This document shows, piece by piece, positions 23,175-36,910 of a stretch of DNA of 64,000 bases (position 1 is the first letter of the stretch; the number at the start of each line of letters is the position of its first letter). Below the pieces are notes generated by a model. The model did no database searches and had not been told where the DNA came from. It was given only the letters and a program-made list of their open reading frames with translations. The translations under genes were made by a program, and so were the position numbers. The DNA is from Syngnathus acus (lineage: Eukaryota > Chordata > Actinopteri > Syngnathiformes > Syngnathidae). The stretch covers positions 1,366,001 through 1,430,000 of the forward strand of contig NC_051100.1 in NCBI RefSeq assembly GCF_901709675.1, written 5' to 3'.

Positions 23175-26100
23175 TTTTTCCCCAACTGAAAATTGTTGCA
23201 CTTTCGGGGCATATAAACTTTAAGGTACCGCTGTGTTATGTTCTGATCTGGTAAACAGTCAAAACAACAAGCCATATTTGCTTACTCTGTTTGTTTTCAT
23301 CTTCAAACATTCAAGTGCAGTCTGCGATCCTCCCTTCGGTTTCCAGAACCAAATAGCATGTGCAGGCAGTGGACACTCCAATTATTCACAGGCACCGAAT
23401 TGACTTCAGCCTCTTGACAGCTCGAATTCCTGTGGCCTAAATCACGCTGGCAATAAAGCACAGCTCTGCATTTTTTCTCCCTGGCTGCTAAGTATTATCA
23501 TGATGAATCTGCTGCTCGGGCGTGGGCTGGCTCGAGGCGGACGCGGCAGCAGTTGTTTAAGTTTTCCAAAATAAATAGAGAATAATTCAACAGAGACAGA
23601 TATAGCAGAGAGGAGTCTGGGAAATGGCAGAGTTTGACTTGTGGAAGTTGCCTTTCTAAATTGTTTTTGTTACTCAGATAAGGAACATTAACTCCAGATG
23701 TCAAGCCGAGTAAATAATGTATCAGTCCGCTTCAATGAGTCAAATGGAGATTTCTTTTGAACCGTCATCTATCAATATCTACGCTCTTCCTACACGTCTG
23801 CGTCTGCTAACCAACCAGCCATGTCAAATTTGATCAGTTTTCCGCTGCGTCTTACCGTTTGGGAACAGATGGGCCCCTGTGCGTCAATGTGTTAACGTAT
23901 TGCCCTACAACATACACAATCAGTTATTGAGACCCGGCTGCCATTTATTGTTACTTAAAAGGGAGGCTTGCTGTCTCTTTATTCACATGAGTGCTCACAA
24001 CTTTAGGCTAACCACGCTGGGTAATCTTCTTCCATCCATATTTCGTGCAAAGTATCAAGCATTCCCTCATTATGTGTACTGTACCCTAGCATAATTATTA
24101 TCAAGTAGTTATTGATTAAAGTACCGCATAGATTATGAAATGTCCTTGAGCAATGTTAAACTAATAAGGGGAAAAATATCTGTCTAACTTAGTGTCTGAG
24201 TTAGCTATCCAGCGTAAGCAGTTAGCCAATCAAGCTATCTATCTACCAATCAAGGGAGCTATCAACCTACTGACCTTCAACATACCACATTTTTTGAGTA
24301 TAATGATATTCACAATAACACAAACTTGTAGGCACCTGGAAATAACTGTTGATTGGAACAATCAGCAATGAGTGAAAAATGATTTAACACCCTAAACAAC
24401 AAAGCCCACCACAACATGCCTGCCTGTAATAATTGCGAGCAAAACTCGCCAGTGCAAACATTGAAATTAGCGTGAATCCACCGCACTTGTGGTATTTTAA
24501 TGAATGCTAATTAGGCTCCGCAAGCGTAACCTCGAGACAGAGCCATTTTGCTCCTATGGCTAGCATTAGTGCACATGCACAATATCACACCCGCTTTCGC
24601 AACCATCACACCTGATAATTGCACTTTTGCAAACTAACATCTTAAGGGTGTAGTATTGGCTCTGCGTCTAATATGCTAATCTACAATGTAGAGAAGGTGT
24701 ATGAGGTCAAGAAGATCCAACTTGGCATGAAAGTAAGGAGCAGACAGTACCTAGGCATATTCTGTATTTTCTTTAAAGCGTAGGGATTAATAGTTGTCAA
24801 CAAAAATGAAGTATAGGCAATCGAAAAATCTGCTTATGCACTGCAGTGAAATATCTGTACCTTGTTACTTCTCACCACTGACGGTTCTGCACATCAGCAG
24901 TGTGCGTCACTGTCATGGCATCCTCCCTGGGCCGTAACATAAAACCTTTGCGGCTTTGGGCACCGCTCACTTTTCAATCATCGGGCCGGCGCGTCACCGG
25001 GTCATGTTAAAACACAGAGCAAAGCAGTCGAGGCCCCTGCGGCTTCTTAGTACCTCGACGCTTGCCAATGATGACACTCTTCTTAGGGGTTGATTTACAC
25101 TCGTATTGACAGCCATGATTATTATGATTGCGGCCTCAAACCACCAACTGTTGTGAGAAGGAATAAGGCTTTGGGTCGTTAAAACAGCGCCAGAAAAGAT
25201 ATAGATATGTTTAATAGAGTGCTGGGCATCTCGTTGAGTCAAAACTCCATTGTAACTGTCAGCTTTGCAGATGCCATGTCTGCTGTTGTGGCAATGACTT
25301 CAGAGTATGCATATGTTCACCCTTGTTTTTGGGGGGGTCTGTTCCTCCTTTTTAATTTTTGTTGCTAACTTGAGGTTCCTGTATAATTCCAGGAAAGGTC
25401 TTGAAGCCCAAGAAAAATAAGACAAAACAAAACTACTGCAAACTCCCCTTTAAGGTCACACAGCAATAAGTGACGTTTTTTTTTTTTTTAAATAAAGCTT
25501 AAGTTTAAAAGGTTCTACAGTAACAATCGTCAACATTTTTTTTTTTTTAAACATTCAGGTATTGTTATTGCTGTTTCTCATTGAAATAATCATAGGAAAT
25601 ATATTTTTTGGTCTTTATTTTTTAACATAATTTTGTGGTCAAGCCTAGGTCTTGTCTTTTTTTTTTAAATTCAATTTTCCAAGCTCAACTTCCCAGCTAA
25701 TGTCATTTAGTCTCATCAAACAGGTTAGATCAGCCTCTGCTGATTGCTCTCAAATAGCACACTCATATTTTACGTCAATTGTTTCAAAACACGATTGATC
25801 CACACTCAGTTCCAATTGACATAATTAATTATCATGCCCATGCCTGGTATCTTTGGAGGCGTGCAATTTGGTACAGATCCAATTGAAGGTAGCTCGCCCT
25901 TAGGTGAGTTGTGTCCCAAGCTACCATTTGTCTGTGATTGATAACATTAGTAGACATTGATGCTGATAGATGTCTCCAACATGTTAAAAAGCTGAAACTC
26001 GTTAAAATGCACGGTATGTAAATATTTATTTTCTGGATATCGTATATGCATGAAGGACTGCTATTGTTGTCTGACAACACGGCAAGCTTTTGGCTCAGGC

Positions 26101-26195
26101 CTTGGGGCTCTTGCCGTGAAACACTTTATCATGTTTTTAGTCCTCATGAATAATTAAAAAAAAACAGAATTACTTGCCATGTACAAAATTCATAT
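23173..26195. other. Intergenic stretch with one small candidate element
   Basis: Mostly unique AT-rich DNA without gene evidence. At about 24475-24570 a block with TTTTAATGAATGCTAATTAGG and CTCCGCAAGCG looks like a small conserved element. T tracts occur at 25478-25489 and 25537-25549. Confidence 0.5.
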
Positions 26196-26500
26196 GCTGG
26201 CACAGCGAGGGAGGGTGCGGTTGATACACGAAAATTAATTTTCCTTTCTCCGTGAGTGTGACGGGAAATCAATTAATCTTGATGTATTATTTCACGCCGG
26301 GCAGGGCGGCGGCGGCGGCACAGAGAGTGGCTACAGCTGTTCTCATTGGAGAGGTCGTATATTATACTTGGCGGCTTTGACAGCTGCTGAAGGAAAAGGC
26401 TGAAGGATATCAGGCAGGTGTAGCAAGCTGGGGAAAAAATATTAGGCTACACAAACTGTTGCCAGCTAAATAAACTAATAGCAGGAAGAATGAATTACAG
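26196..26500. promoter_or_regulatory. Candidate conserved non-coding element
   Basis: Carries AAAATTAATTTTCC, AAATCAATTAATCTTGATG, a GGCGGCGGCGGCGG run, TTTGACAGCTGCTG and AAATAAACTAATAGC. Palindromic homeodomain sites flank a CpG-containing centre. This motif content suggests an enhancer; conservation is untested. Confidence 0.4.
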
Positions 26501-27575
26501 GATCAATTCTTTTGTACTCCCCGTCACCCGCAAACAAAAAAAAAAAGGCTGTCACTAGCTGCTGACATTGTTAGCGACATTGCCGCTTGTTTGATGAACT
26601 AGTCATGTTGCGCTATTTATTTACTTGTCTCCTCTTTTGCCTTTTTGGTGTTTGCGTGGAGTCGTGAGAGGAAAGGGAGGGGTGCTGGAATTGAGATTTA
26701 CCACCCGTCAGATAAATGTGTCCAGGTAATATAACACTGGGGATAGAGTGACAGAGCTATTTACTGCCTGCTTTAAAGTTTTATAACTTGTCACACTTTG
26801 CACAGGTTGTTGTCTGTGCCTTGCCGATGTCCCGGCATCACTGCCGCGAATGGGGAAACAGGTTCAAATGATGAATCTTTTAATGGCAGTGAGAGGGGAT
26901 AAGTATAAAACTAGAAAGACTGCCAGCTCAAGAACAGAGTTCCTGTCTTGTCCCTTTTGTGGCAACACAATATTTATGATATAATAATTATACCACTGTT
27001 GTTTTCTCATTCATTGATTCTACATTGATTGGTCTGTCCTAAAGTAAAATAATCTCAGAATGACTTTATTGCTTTAGCGGTTTTTGTGCAATCCTGGTGC
27101 AAAACCTCCCACAGAGAAAGAGTCAAAAATATTTCCTCCTGTGTTGATCTGTCCTACCGTGACATTATCAACATAGTTTCATCGAAATCCATTAAAACTT
27201 TTCTGATGAACAAATTGTTGAGGTTCAGGCAATCACTCCTGCTGACTTTGGGATTGATCGCCAGCCTGTCACCTGCCACTGTGGATGATTGACAGTTGAA
27301 ATGTGTCATGGCGCGTAAGAGTTTGTTGTCAGGCGTTTGGTTGAATGGCCATTTAGGCCTCTTGCTTAGCAGTAAACACCTTTAGTGTCTATAATACAGT
27401 TGAAACATGTGTCACTGAAAGTAATCTCTTTTTATTTGAGCGTAATTGGCCTCACTTCTCAGTTTGAATGCGAAAGAAAGAAATGTCGTTAGTAAAAGGT
27501 TGGCTGTGTTTCCACGGCACCGTCCGCACTGCTGTAAATTCCTTCCCATTTATGAACAGATTTCACTGGTCAACA
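26501..27575. other. Intergenic stretch without a recognised gene
   Basis: Unique DNA with an A11 tract near 26537. It contains the second exact PBX-MEIS decamer (27286-27295). No gene is supported. Confidence 0.5.
27286..27295 (+). promoter_or_regulatory. PBX-MEIS composite decamer
   Basis: TGATTGACAG, an exact TALE heterodimer composite, about 300 bases left of the candidate element at 27580-27960. Confidence 0.45.
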
Positions 27576-27579
27576 GGAC

Positions 27580-27960
27580 TGGTAATCAACAATCAGTAAA
27601 CATCTGTTACAATCCATTAATAACCCGCCGCTGCAGATTTACAGCCGGCCCAGCGGCTGTCGCGAATGTATTCCCCATCGCCGACGAGGAGCGGGGGCGG
27701 CCGCTGCCATTTGTAAATGCGAGACAAATTAGAGAGCGGGAGACAACTAAATTAAAGCTCCCAATGACCACGGCCAGATGGAGCTCGATATAACAAATGG
27801 AACAAGTTGTGGAGGTGCCAGTTGTACAGACGCTGAGGGACACTGAGGGGGAATTGATTCAGGAGGGCCATTGGGTGAGCAGATGAAAAGGTTATAGTAA
27901 CACTTAGAGCACGTCGACTGGAGCCTACTCTGCCTGCTGGCTTTATGTCCCACATATGCA
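27580..27960. promoter_or_regulatory. Strong candidate conserved non-coding element
   Basis: Unique block with CAATCAGTAAACATCTG (forkhead-like), CAATCCATTAATAACCCG, a CpG-rich stretch ATCGCCGACGAGGAGCGGGG, GACAAATTAGAGAGCGGG, AACTAAATTAAAGCTCCC and GGGAATTGATTC. Several homeodomain cores bracket a GC-rich centre. The short open frames here overlap on both strands and lack domains, so the block is better read as regulatory. Confidence 0.5.
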
Positions 27961-30900
27961 CCAATGTCATTGTAAGCAATAAACCTTGCGCCTTTGCATT
28001 CACCGCCATTTGGAAGTTGATTTGACCTGATTTGGAGTTAGTGTTATTCACATGATACGTTTTAACATGAAAAGAAATCATACGTAAGTCGCATCTGGTT
28101 TAAAGGCACATTATGTTTCTGAACCATTGTATGTTAGTTGATTTAAATTGTAACGTGTGTATTTGATAGATTGAGCGCTAGGTTCTGACCAGTCGCCAAC
28201 ACCAGTTAGCGCCACGTTTTCTGCTGGTGGTTGTGTTAATACTTTGGTTAATGCTAAATGATATCTTGGTTGACAGTTCAACAGCTATAAACAAGTCAAC
28301 TCACTCACAACCCTTTTTACTCGGCAGCTGTCGGAAGCTGTCGTTAAACGTGCCCTGGTCCGGTCCCACAATGTAACGTTAGAGTTATGCCACCAAAAAA
28401 GGTTATGTTGGATGGAACCTGCTGATTCTTAGACACAAGCAGCAAATATTCCTAGTTCCGATATGACGAAAATGTTAGCAGTTAGCTCGCTAGCTGTTAC
28501 ATGCGGATTTGAAAGAATTTTCAAATGTGCCTTACGGTCAGAAAAATACGACAGTTGTTTGTCTATATTTGCCTCGTGCCTTGGCTGTCATTCGGTGTGG
28601 GGCGATCACCTGCTTGGCAAAGGCTCATCTGTGAGAATAAGAACCTATTTTGTCTCATATAAAATATGTTCTGGAAAACTCGTGTCTGTTGAAGACTCCA
28701 GGTCTTGGCGTGCAAACAGAGTCTGGTTACGTTGTCGCCGTAGGAACAGAATTCAGCAGTAAACCGAGAAGCCCCTGTATTGATATTTCAGTATTGAGCA
28801 GCCCAACACTCCATTGCGTCCGTTTGCACAAGACAGATGTGCACCTTTGTATATCTTCTAAATGGCTTTGCAGTGGCGCTACGAGTAGCGCATTTGTTTG
28901 GGTTAAAGACTGCTTGTTAATGAAATAGATCATGAACGTCGCCATTATGATAATGCACGACAGTACTTTCCTTCAGGTGTAATCTTTTATTTATGAGCGT
29001 TTTCAAAAGAGGTGGAAACAAATTCTTTGGGTTGGTTCTGTTGCCCAAAGACGAAACCATCAGTATTTATTCTGCACATTTGTCCTCGTGGCATGTGAAG
29101 ATCATGGAGTTTGAGCAGGAGATTAGCTTTGGGTTAATGAAGTCTGGAGTGGAGAGAGAAATGGTTATTACTCTGTAATGTAGTCTTTTAATTTCCACTG
29201 TGGCAGTCTGGTCCTAATGTGTTATTTTACATTCACTTTTAGATTGCTTAAAGTGGTCACTGCTATTTGTCTTACTCATTTAAAAGCCCATTATTCAGAT
29301 GTGCTCGCCGATGATACATTAGGCTCGCCTTCCTTTTGCTTGCTGAATAGTAAAATATTCCTCACCAGGGACAGTTGCGGTGCACAGTCTTCCTCCGTGA
29401 CATACATAAGCTGTTAACACATAATATGCCACCATTTGTTTTTTAAATCTCCGCCATTTATCCCTTTTTCCGTGCTCTTGAAGCGCCATTATGGGAATCC
29501 CTACTCTCATCATTCACCCAAAATCCCATTTTTGTTTTTCCGTAGGTGAAGCCCCGCTGGCTCGCTTACTTACAGTGGCCCTCTCCTTACCTTCAGATAA
29601 AGGAGGCAGGAAGTGACAGGGACTATTTGTTATGAGGGGGAGACAGGGGCGACATGCACTAGATTATAAAATGCGGAGACGTGCAGAGGTCGGATAAACA
29701 ATTTGCCACCGAACTTGGCTACCCATGATGCACTCTGCTCTCTATATCACAAGGGAGGGGATGCTTTAAGGGGCAGGTAGGCGGGGAGGTACGGGGGGCT
29801 CCCACTGATGGCAGTCAGGCTTCTCTCTCTCTGGGTTAATTCACAGGATGAAAAGCTGCTCGCTGTGATGTGTCATATATCAAAGACAGGGCATCAGTAA
29901 TCTTTGCTCAAGGGCACAGATAACAGACAGATAGACATGTGAATGAGATGGGGGGGGGTTGGAAAAAAAAGCAACTCATCCTTTTCTGCTACCACCACGG
30001 AGGAGATAAAAGAAGATTTATGACTCATCTCAGACCACATGCCGGCTGCCCGCTCCATTTTTCAGCCGCTCCAAAAATTGCTAGTGGAAAGCAATCTGCT
30101 TGTCAGTGTGTCGATCAGGTGCTTCAAGAGGAAATTGGGTCCTTCGGGCTTTTTTGCTCTTTTTCTTTATAGCACTTTTGTTTTTAATGGCCTCAATAAA
30201 TATGCAGTATGTAAGGTTATAAGTACCTTTTATCTCTAAGTCTATTCCACGTGACGGACTTTGCTCTCAGACACTTCTTGAACCGTTGTCCGTCCAATTG
30301 CTGCGATGCTGTTTTGAAATGCAATCAAAACTAAAGGACAGAATTATTAGTGTGGATGATACATTTATACATATACGCTAAAGGTAATCATATTTCAGCA
30401 TCCCGACTATTCTGTATCGCGCTTTTGACTATATTTGACTATATTGCCTAACATCAGGTCTACCACGCCTTAACCCTAACCCGACCTTGAGCTGATTCAA
30501 CTGCTCAAAAAGTAATCGAGTTTGATTCTCAAGACATGAAATTGACGCTTTCTGAATTTGCGCAATGGTCTAAGTAAACTATCAGAAGGCTTTGGGAGAT
30601 TTGATTTTGTGAGATGACACAGTTGAACCAACAACATGTTGTACAAGGGGTCACCGTAAGCCGCAGAGTAATGTAACACCTAACCCGTTTTGCATATTGG
30701 CCCTACCTGCTGTTCATGTCTAGACGAGTCGCCAAGTGTGACATCTGTTCCAAGATGAAAACCTGAATGTCAGCACCAACAAAAACAGAGGAGCGTCTGT
30801 CACTCTCCCACCATTATTTCTCAAATGACAGGTTGCGGCAGTGTGTGCTTGAGGAATAACCGTCAACATCTGTCCGAGGTCTCGGAAAACTGTATTAGCT

Positions 30901-31245
30901 GAGAAGGGAGGCGACTGATCAAACTAAATGTTCACCTTGAAAAACATGTCAGATGTAGATCAATCAGTTCTTGTGTGTGACCTAAATCTCGAGAAACTAT
31001 TTTGGTCATGGTACTATGGCGGTGTCATTTGAGGTCCTCGAAACAATTATTCCTATCTAGCTGTTGACGTAGCAGAAGTAACTTTACTCCGAGTTGAATC
31101 TAATTGACAAAGCCTAAACTTATACGACCCTAAGTTTCCAAAGACAAAAAGCATGCTTGGCTGCAGAAGTCGCAGTATTAATAGTTTATTTGAAAGCTAT
31201 CATTTTCTCAACTTTATAGCTGAAAATTGTTATTGATTCGCCGGA
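27961..31245. other. Intergenic stretch without a recognised gene
   Basis: Mixed unique sequence. A 16-base near-palindrome GCGCTAC-GA-GTAGCGC lies at 28876-28891. Candidate small elements with TTATAAAATGCGG and TAAACAATTTGCC lie near 29660-29720. No gene could be supported; frames at 28463-28928 have no domain. Confidence 0.5.
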
Positions 31246-31249
31246 TGAC

Positions 31250-31540
31250 AGATGCTAAGAGGCCCTCCTATCGACGACACCCGCCTTTCAGTAAATTCCT
31301 CATCTAATTAACATGCCCAGGCCAAACGATACACCTTTGTATTCTGAGAGGATGTCGATGAATGCGGGGCGCATTGTTGTCGAAGGACTTATTGAGCCGC
31401 TTGTCACTGCGCCGTGATTTAAGACATAACGGAGAATGTTTCTTTTTTGTGCAGCATAATTAATGCTGCTTTATGGGCTGCACCAAGACTGCTAAAGATG
31501 CCAGAGAAGAGAAGATCGCGACATTGATGGAATGTAGGAT
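31250..31540. promoter_or_regulatory. Candidate conserved non-coding element
   Basis: Contains TTCCTCATCTAATTAACATG, TACACCTTTGTATTC, CGTGATTTAAGACATAACGG and GCATAATTAATGCTGC (a TAATTA palindrome in a larger imperfect palindrome), in unique sequence with scattered CpG. It is read as a likely enhancer. Confidence 0.4.
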
Positions 31541-34305
31541 TTTTCTCTTCCAGTCAATAGTCCATTGTTCTCATGGATTGCAAGGGAATATTTCTTCTTC
31601 TACGACTTTCTGACCCAATTGTTGCTTTGTGATAGACGTTTATTGGCATTATACTGCTATAGCGCCTCTTGTGCTAGCAATAATCTCCTACAGTTCACCC
31701 CTGTGGACTTCCAAGATATTTGACAGGTTCTCTGCTGCAATTGTACATCTGAACCTGCCAAGCGCCTGCGGCAGGTGCCAGAACCTGACACCTACTGAAG
31801 GCACCGGGAGCAATGCGATGGCTGCCGAGGGTGACGGCAGGGAGGGGGCTCATGGACTTACTAGTAAAATGATGCTGGGGTCTTCTGCCTCGTGCCTACC
31901 GTAACCCTCAACCAGCACTCAGCGGCTCTGCTGGATAGCTAACGGCTTACTTGACTGTGGGTACAGAAAGCTCATTGTAGGGAGGCGCAGAATTCAGGAA
32001 GGGGGGTGTAGTGGTGTAATCCTGGCTCTGTCCTGGATCAGTCAGTTTGGATTTCACACAGACCCCGCGATCAGACAAGGGGCCCCTGGACTTGATGTTA
32101 CCGAGGCTGCAACAACACCTCTGTCCTCGCAGCGGCAGAAAACAAATCTTGTGGCTGGTTTGAACCTGCTGTTGTTTTGTACATTGAAAATGAGGCGCTT
32201 GGTGTTGCAGTACAGATCCTTTACTACTTCAAAAGCTGGGGATTGTCTTTGGTTTGCTGGTGACAGTTGTGTAGCACACTTAACACACATCTTCCCTTTT
32301 TGAATGACTGAGTTTTTACGCCGTTGTCAGTTTGTGACAATTTCACCGAAACAACCATTAAGTTCTCCCATTTCTTGTGTCCAAGTAGTTTCTCCAACTT
32401 TGAGCCAATTCAGTTTGAGATTTTAGTCTTTTTCCAACCAACACAGTTCTGACTTCTCAAGGGTAGTAAAGTCAAGTCCAATGTGAGGAATGTTGTCTTT
32501 CATTCAATTAGACAACCTCTCCCACACAACACAAAAATGACATTGAAATAAATTGATGTAATGACAAGAATCCATGCCTGCAAGACTGAACAATTTCTGG
32601 CGGTGCACTTGGCATGTAACGTGATCTCTGCTGATTCAGTGGAAAACAAATCCTATTTGGCTTCTGTTTTACATACAAGTGTAAGACTGTGTTTGGCATT
32701 TTGCGTTCAGAGAGAGGGCTGCAGGGACCGCTGGTGCATTCACCACCTATGTATGCTACGGAGAGCAGATAATTGCTTCATGGCCGGAGGGGCTTTCAGT
32801 TAGCTAACTAGTTAGCGATCACACAAACAAGATGCCCGACTCTCTGTGGACACCAGCATTTCTCCATCAAATGGCTGCAAGATGTGGGTGGAATACATTT
32901 TGCGCTCATTTTGTTTATGACCTCTTGCTTAGGTTACCACACTGTTTAAACGATCCATTTCTGAAAGCTCAGACTTCCAAAACAGTTGAACAAAGTCCGT
33001 GTTTGCTAAGCCTTACCGCTGGAATAAAGACATTCTACATCATTAGAAGGGTTTTGTGATTTCTGAGCCCCCCCCCCCCCCTTTTGTTCTCTGGTTTTGC
33101 AAGGATGTAGGGGCTCGTGTGTTTGCGATGGCAACGATCCCTCTAAACAAATAACGGTGCGGACCAAAAAGGAAATTCTTTGTCTTTATTCTCTTCCCGG
33201 AGCCTCTCGGTCCACTGCGGGTTTACATGACCCTCAACTTCTCACTACACAAGATGAGAAGGCTTTTTTTTTTAGGAGGCCCATAAAGAGGCATTGTTGG
33301 CTGGGTCAGAGCGTGGAGTTTACATAAGAAGGCCTTTCTAACTTGAGCTCACGGTCCCTTGACAGATTACGTGAAAGACACCAGGCCGCAGGAGCATTTT
33401 TGGCGCAGAGGAGCTGAAAGTGGTCACCCGACTTGTCACAAGCAAAAATAACTTTTTCTTCTTCTTCCCAGGCTTGTTTATGATGTTTGGAGGTAATTTA
33501 TATCCTCTAAATCGTCTGTACACTCTGTCCCGTCTGTCAACTTTTTGTGCTTGAGTGATGTGGAGTTGTTTACTCAAGCACATCAACTCACTTTTCACTC
33601 TCACTTAAGCTGAATGAGCTTCGCCCCCCCACCCCTCTCATCCCCTCTCCCCATCCACCGATATTTCACTGGGCCTTTTTTGGCATTGTTGGATGTGTCC
33701 ATCAGCGCGAGTGTCGTTCAAGCACGACAAGACAATGGATTTATTAGGGAGACAGATGAACTTCTTTTCAAATCCCGTCACTCCATCGACTGTCGACAGC
33801 CGAGACAGTTGACGCCCGTATGACAGCTGTCACGCTCGTCACGGTCACGTCTCCCAACACAAACACCCGGGCTGGTGTGTTGGTCTGTGTGTGAACACTG
33901 CAACATTATAATGTGGCGTCAGGGCTCTGTGTAACATCATAAAACCTTTTTTGATTTGCGGCTCATGATTCATCGCGCCTTCAGACATAATTTCGGAGTG
34001 AGCCCGCAACGAAATATATACTTGGATGTACCGTATAGTTAGGGCAATGTTGTGGTTTTGAGCTGAAATCAACAAATCTCAAACGTCCTATCCGTGTCCT
34101 TCGACCACTTTCATTTAGCATTAGCAAAATATATTGTACATCAGATAAATGCAATACTCGAAATAAGAAATCAGGGAGTCGCTTAGCCACTTTTTTAGCA
34201 ATGCATCGCCACAATTTGTTACCATCAAGGAGAATGACTGAAAAGAAGATTTTCTATCATTATTTAGCAGGACAAACATTTTTAAACAACAACATATTTA
34301 TTCCT
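31541..34305. other. Intergenic stretch without a recognised gene
   Basis: No exon, RNA gene or repeat family was recognised. A C-rich tract lies at about 33068-33081. Overlapping short frames around 32500-33330 and 33614-34214 lack domains and shift between strands. Confidence 0.55.
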
Positions 34306-34309
34306 AGAT

Positions 34310-34830
34310 GTGATCTTAGCACGCAGTATAATTTATGTTTGTCCTCGTAGGCTGCCAAGTGACTGTGCAACAGTCTGTCTTTGTAATGTAATGATTTCTT
34401 CAGTAAAAACATTTGGACTCGCAATAGCAATTCGGGTGCAGCCTAATGTGCAGCATTAGCGAGTTGAACAACTCTCATCTGTTCTAATCTGTGCATCTAA
34501 TGAAGGAGACCATAATAAAAGGTTACTGTTGATCAATGGCCGACGCAAACACAATCCATCTGCGGCAAAGATTAATAAATGATGGTTTCATCCAAAGAGT
34601 ATGGACGCATTCTCTAGTTTTGCTGATTTATTCTGCCGCCGCTTATTAACGCCACATGTCCTTGTTTTTTTTCATCAGGCCCTAATTGAGTGTAGGATTT
34701 TGCTGAAGTGTATTATCCATTATGTGCGCAAAGACATTGATGAATGGAAATGGCTTTCCTTTGTTGAATAGACCGGACAGTGTTGCTGGCCAAGTAATGA
34801 TCCGAAGCACCAGATCAATAAAGCATTGGA
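34310..34830. promoter_or_regulatory. Strong candidate conserved non-coding element
   Basis: Over 500 bases of unique sequence with GTGCAGCCTAATGTGCAGC, GTGCATCTAATGAAGG, GATTAATAAATGATGG, CTTATTAACGCCACATG, GGCCCTAATTGAGTG, GTATTATCCATTATG and GCCAAGTAATGATCC. TAAT-type cores recur about every 40-80 bases with little low complexity. This is typical of a long developmental enhancer. Confidence 0.5.
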
Positions 34831-36655
34831 ATAAAAAAAAGATGAAATTCTGCTTTTCTCAGTGATTACACTCTCAATGACTCAAGTTGTTTGATTAAAA
34901 TGAAAAACCAACTTTTTTTTCTTTTTCATTCCAAAATAAGCATCTCGAAGATTTCTTCTCCGCTTCGCCAGTCTCAAGCCCATTAAAATTCCTCTGAAGT
35001 TTGTTACATATCACTACATCAAATGCACATGAATTATGAATGTCTCACATAGCAATCTAGCCTGCGGGTTCCCTTGCAACTGATTTGGTGTCTATGAACT
35101 TTGTTGTTACAAGGACCGCGGAAAATTGGAGTAATTTGCTCTCCCCCCCGATTGATCATTCGGCGCTCATAACGCCGAGCAATAAACATCTCTACCTTCT
35201 TGTTTTACGCCACACTGCCATTTGTTACAACATTTTTAATGTCCTTTAAGTCGGGTCAAATATTCACGCGCAACAAAGACATTCAAAACCAGGAATGACT
35301 TCTGCATATTTAAGACGCAGTTGGCTCACACTTTGCTGCCTCTAATTTTGTAACTGCGAAACTGAGAAATTAGTCATTGGAGGCAAATGTAGACATGGTA
35401 AACATAACTTTTAACATTAGCAAAACTTGTAAGTATTGGCTCGACTTAAAGGAAAACAAAACACTGCCTGTGCTCATTTAGTAGGAATTAGCACAAAAAT
35501 GCAATTGAGAAAGTTTTGGACAAATTACAAGTTTATTTCAATAGTGGAATTTATATTAGACGTTGAACTGCTAGTTCACATGTCAGTAAAAACAAGTCAA
35601 AGTAAAAACTATTGTTTTGTAGCCTGTTTTGTTGTCCTAATTAACATTGTTGCCGTAAATATCAATTATTAACATTTAAACAAACAAATCACGAAAGTTA
35701 TTATTATTATTTTTACATTGTATATTATGTACAGTAGCGTTACATCAACAACTGTGTTCCAAGTATTTTTTTTAAAACATTTTTTGGGAGTAGGGTGGAC
35801 TTTTGTGGCAGGTTCCACAGTCCAACTTATTGGCAATTGGTAAATACACGTTGTCATGTTTTCAATGCCACTTCTTAATGTTTTTTATCCGAGTGTGTCT
35901 GGATCCAAGGACATCTGTCTTGTCTGTTTTCACTCACGACCTTATAAATAACAAACTGACTGCGCTCATGCGCCCCCAGAGTGTCAGTGAACTCCCATTC
36001 CCAGGCTTTGTGAAGCGTAGGCTCGGGGTCCCGTTGCCTGACTCAACGTCTGTTCCGGCCATCCGCTTCTTTCCGAACTTGTAAGCAGCTGCACATCAAA
36101 AGGAATATGATTTATCAGGACTGCACCAATGACTTGTTTATTCAAGTTAACATTCTTGGCCCTAAGCTTCATTTTTATTTATTTGCACGCTTCTTTTGCC
36201 TTCTTTCATGTAGTTCTGCAGTGGCGGTACATGGTTCGACTTGTAAAAGAAAGTTGTAAATGAATATAAATTATTACACAGGTATGTGTAATAAACACAA
36301 CCAAAGTGTGTTATTTTTCTTTATAGAAATAAATTGCCAGTTGATGTCATGAGCCGTCTGCTTGTGGCAAGATGTAGTGCAAGCATTTATTAACAAATCA
36401 AGGCTTGGCAACAAATGCTGATAAAAAAAAACAAGCCTTCAAAATAAAAGCATTATTACAGTTTGACCAAACTTTTGTTGGCTTATTTATCTCTTGCAAG
36501 CCAATGAAAATGAACACAAAACAAGAAGTAGGAACAAAACGAAATAAAAAACAATTGTGCATCTCAGGCTTATTCTTCCCCCAAAAGTAATTCCCCTTTG
36601 GAAGTTAGCATAACTAAAGCAGTTGCACTCTGCTTTTATTTCCAACCCAAAGCTT
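34831..36655. other. Intergenic, AT-rich stretch without a recognised gene
   Basis: Very AT-rich from 35400 to 35800 and 36230 to 36600. A small GC hairpin (TCGGCG, 7-base loop, CGCCGA) lies at 35160-35178. A frame at 35803-36084 ends in a pyrimidine-poor context and has no domain. Confidence 0.55.
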
Positions 36656-36659
36656 AACT

Positions 36660-36910
36660 CGAGACTTCTTCCTCATGGTTTGGTCTCCTTAATGGAAAAC
36701 ATGTGGCGAGAGACATCATTTGTTAACCTATCATCAGAATTGTGAGCGATTGCTCATCAGCTGCTCTCATTCAGGATGATAAATTGTAGCCAAACACACA
36801 TTTGTCCCCCAAAACCTGCTGAGTGGATCAGCATCATTAGGCATGAGGGATAGGAGGAACCTCATGGAACGTGAATGCAGATAACAGATGTTTCACATCT
36901 CCGGCAGAAT
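36660..36910. promoter_or_regulatory. Candidate conserved non-coding element
   Basis: Unique block with GGTCTCCTTAATGG, AACCTATCATCAG, AGGATGATAAATTGTAGCC, GATCAGCATCATTAGGC and GCAGATAACAG. GATA-like and homeodomain-like cores are intermixed. The call is by motif content only. Confidence 0.4.

Noticed and set aside
22980-23275. Minus-strand frames with long Ser-Leu runs
   Set aside because: These are translations of the GA microsatellite and the LINE tail.
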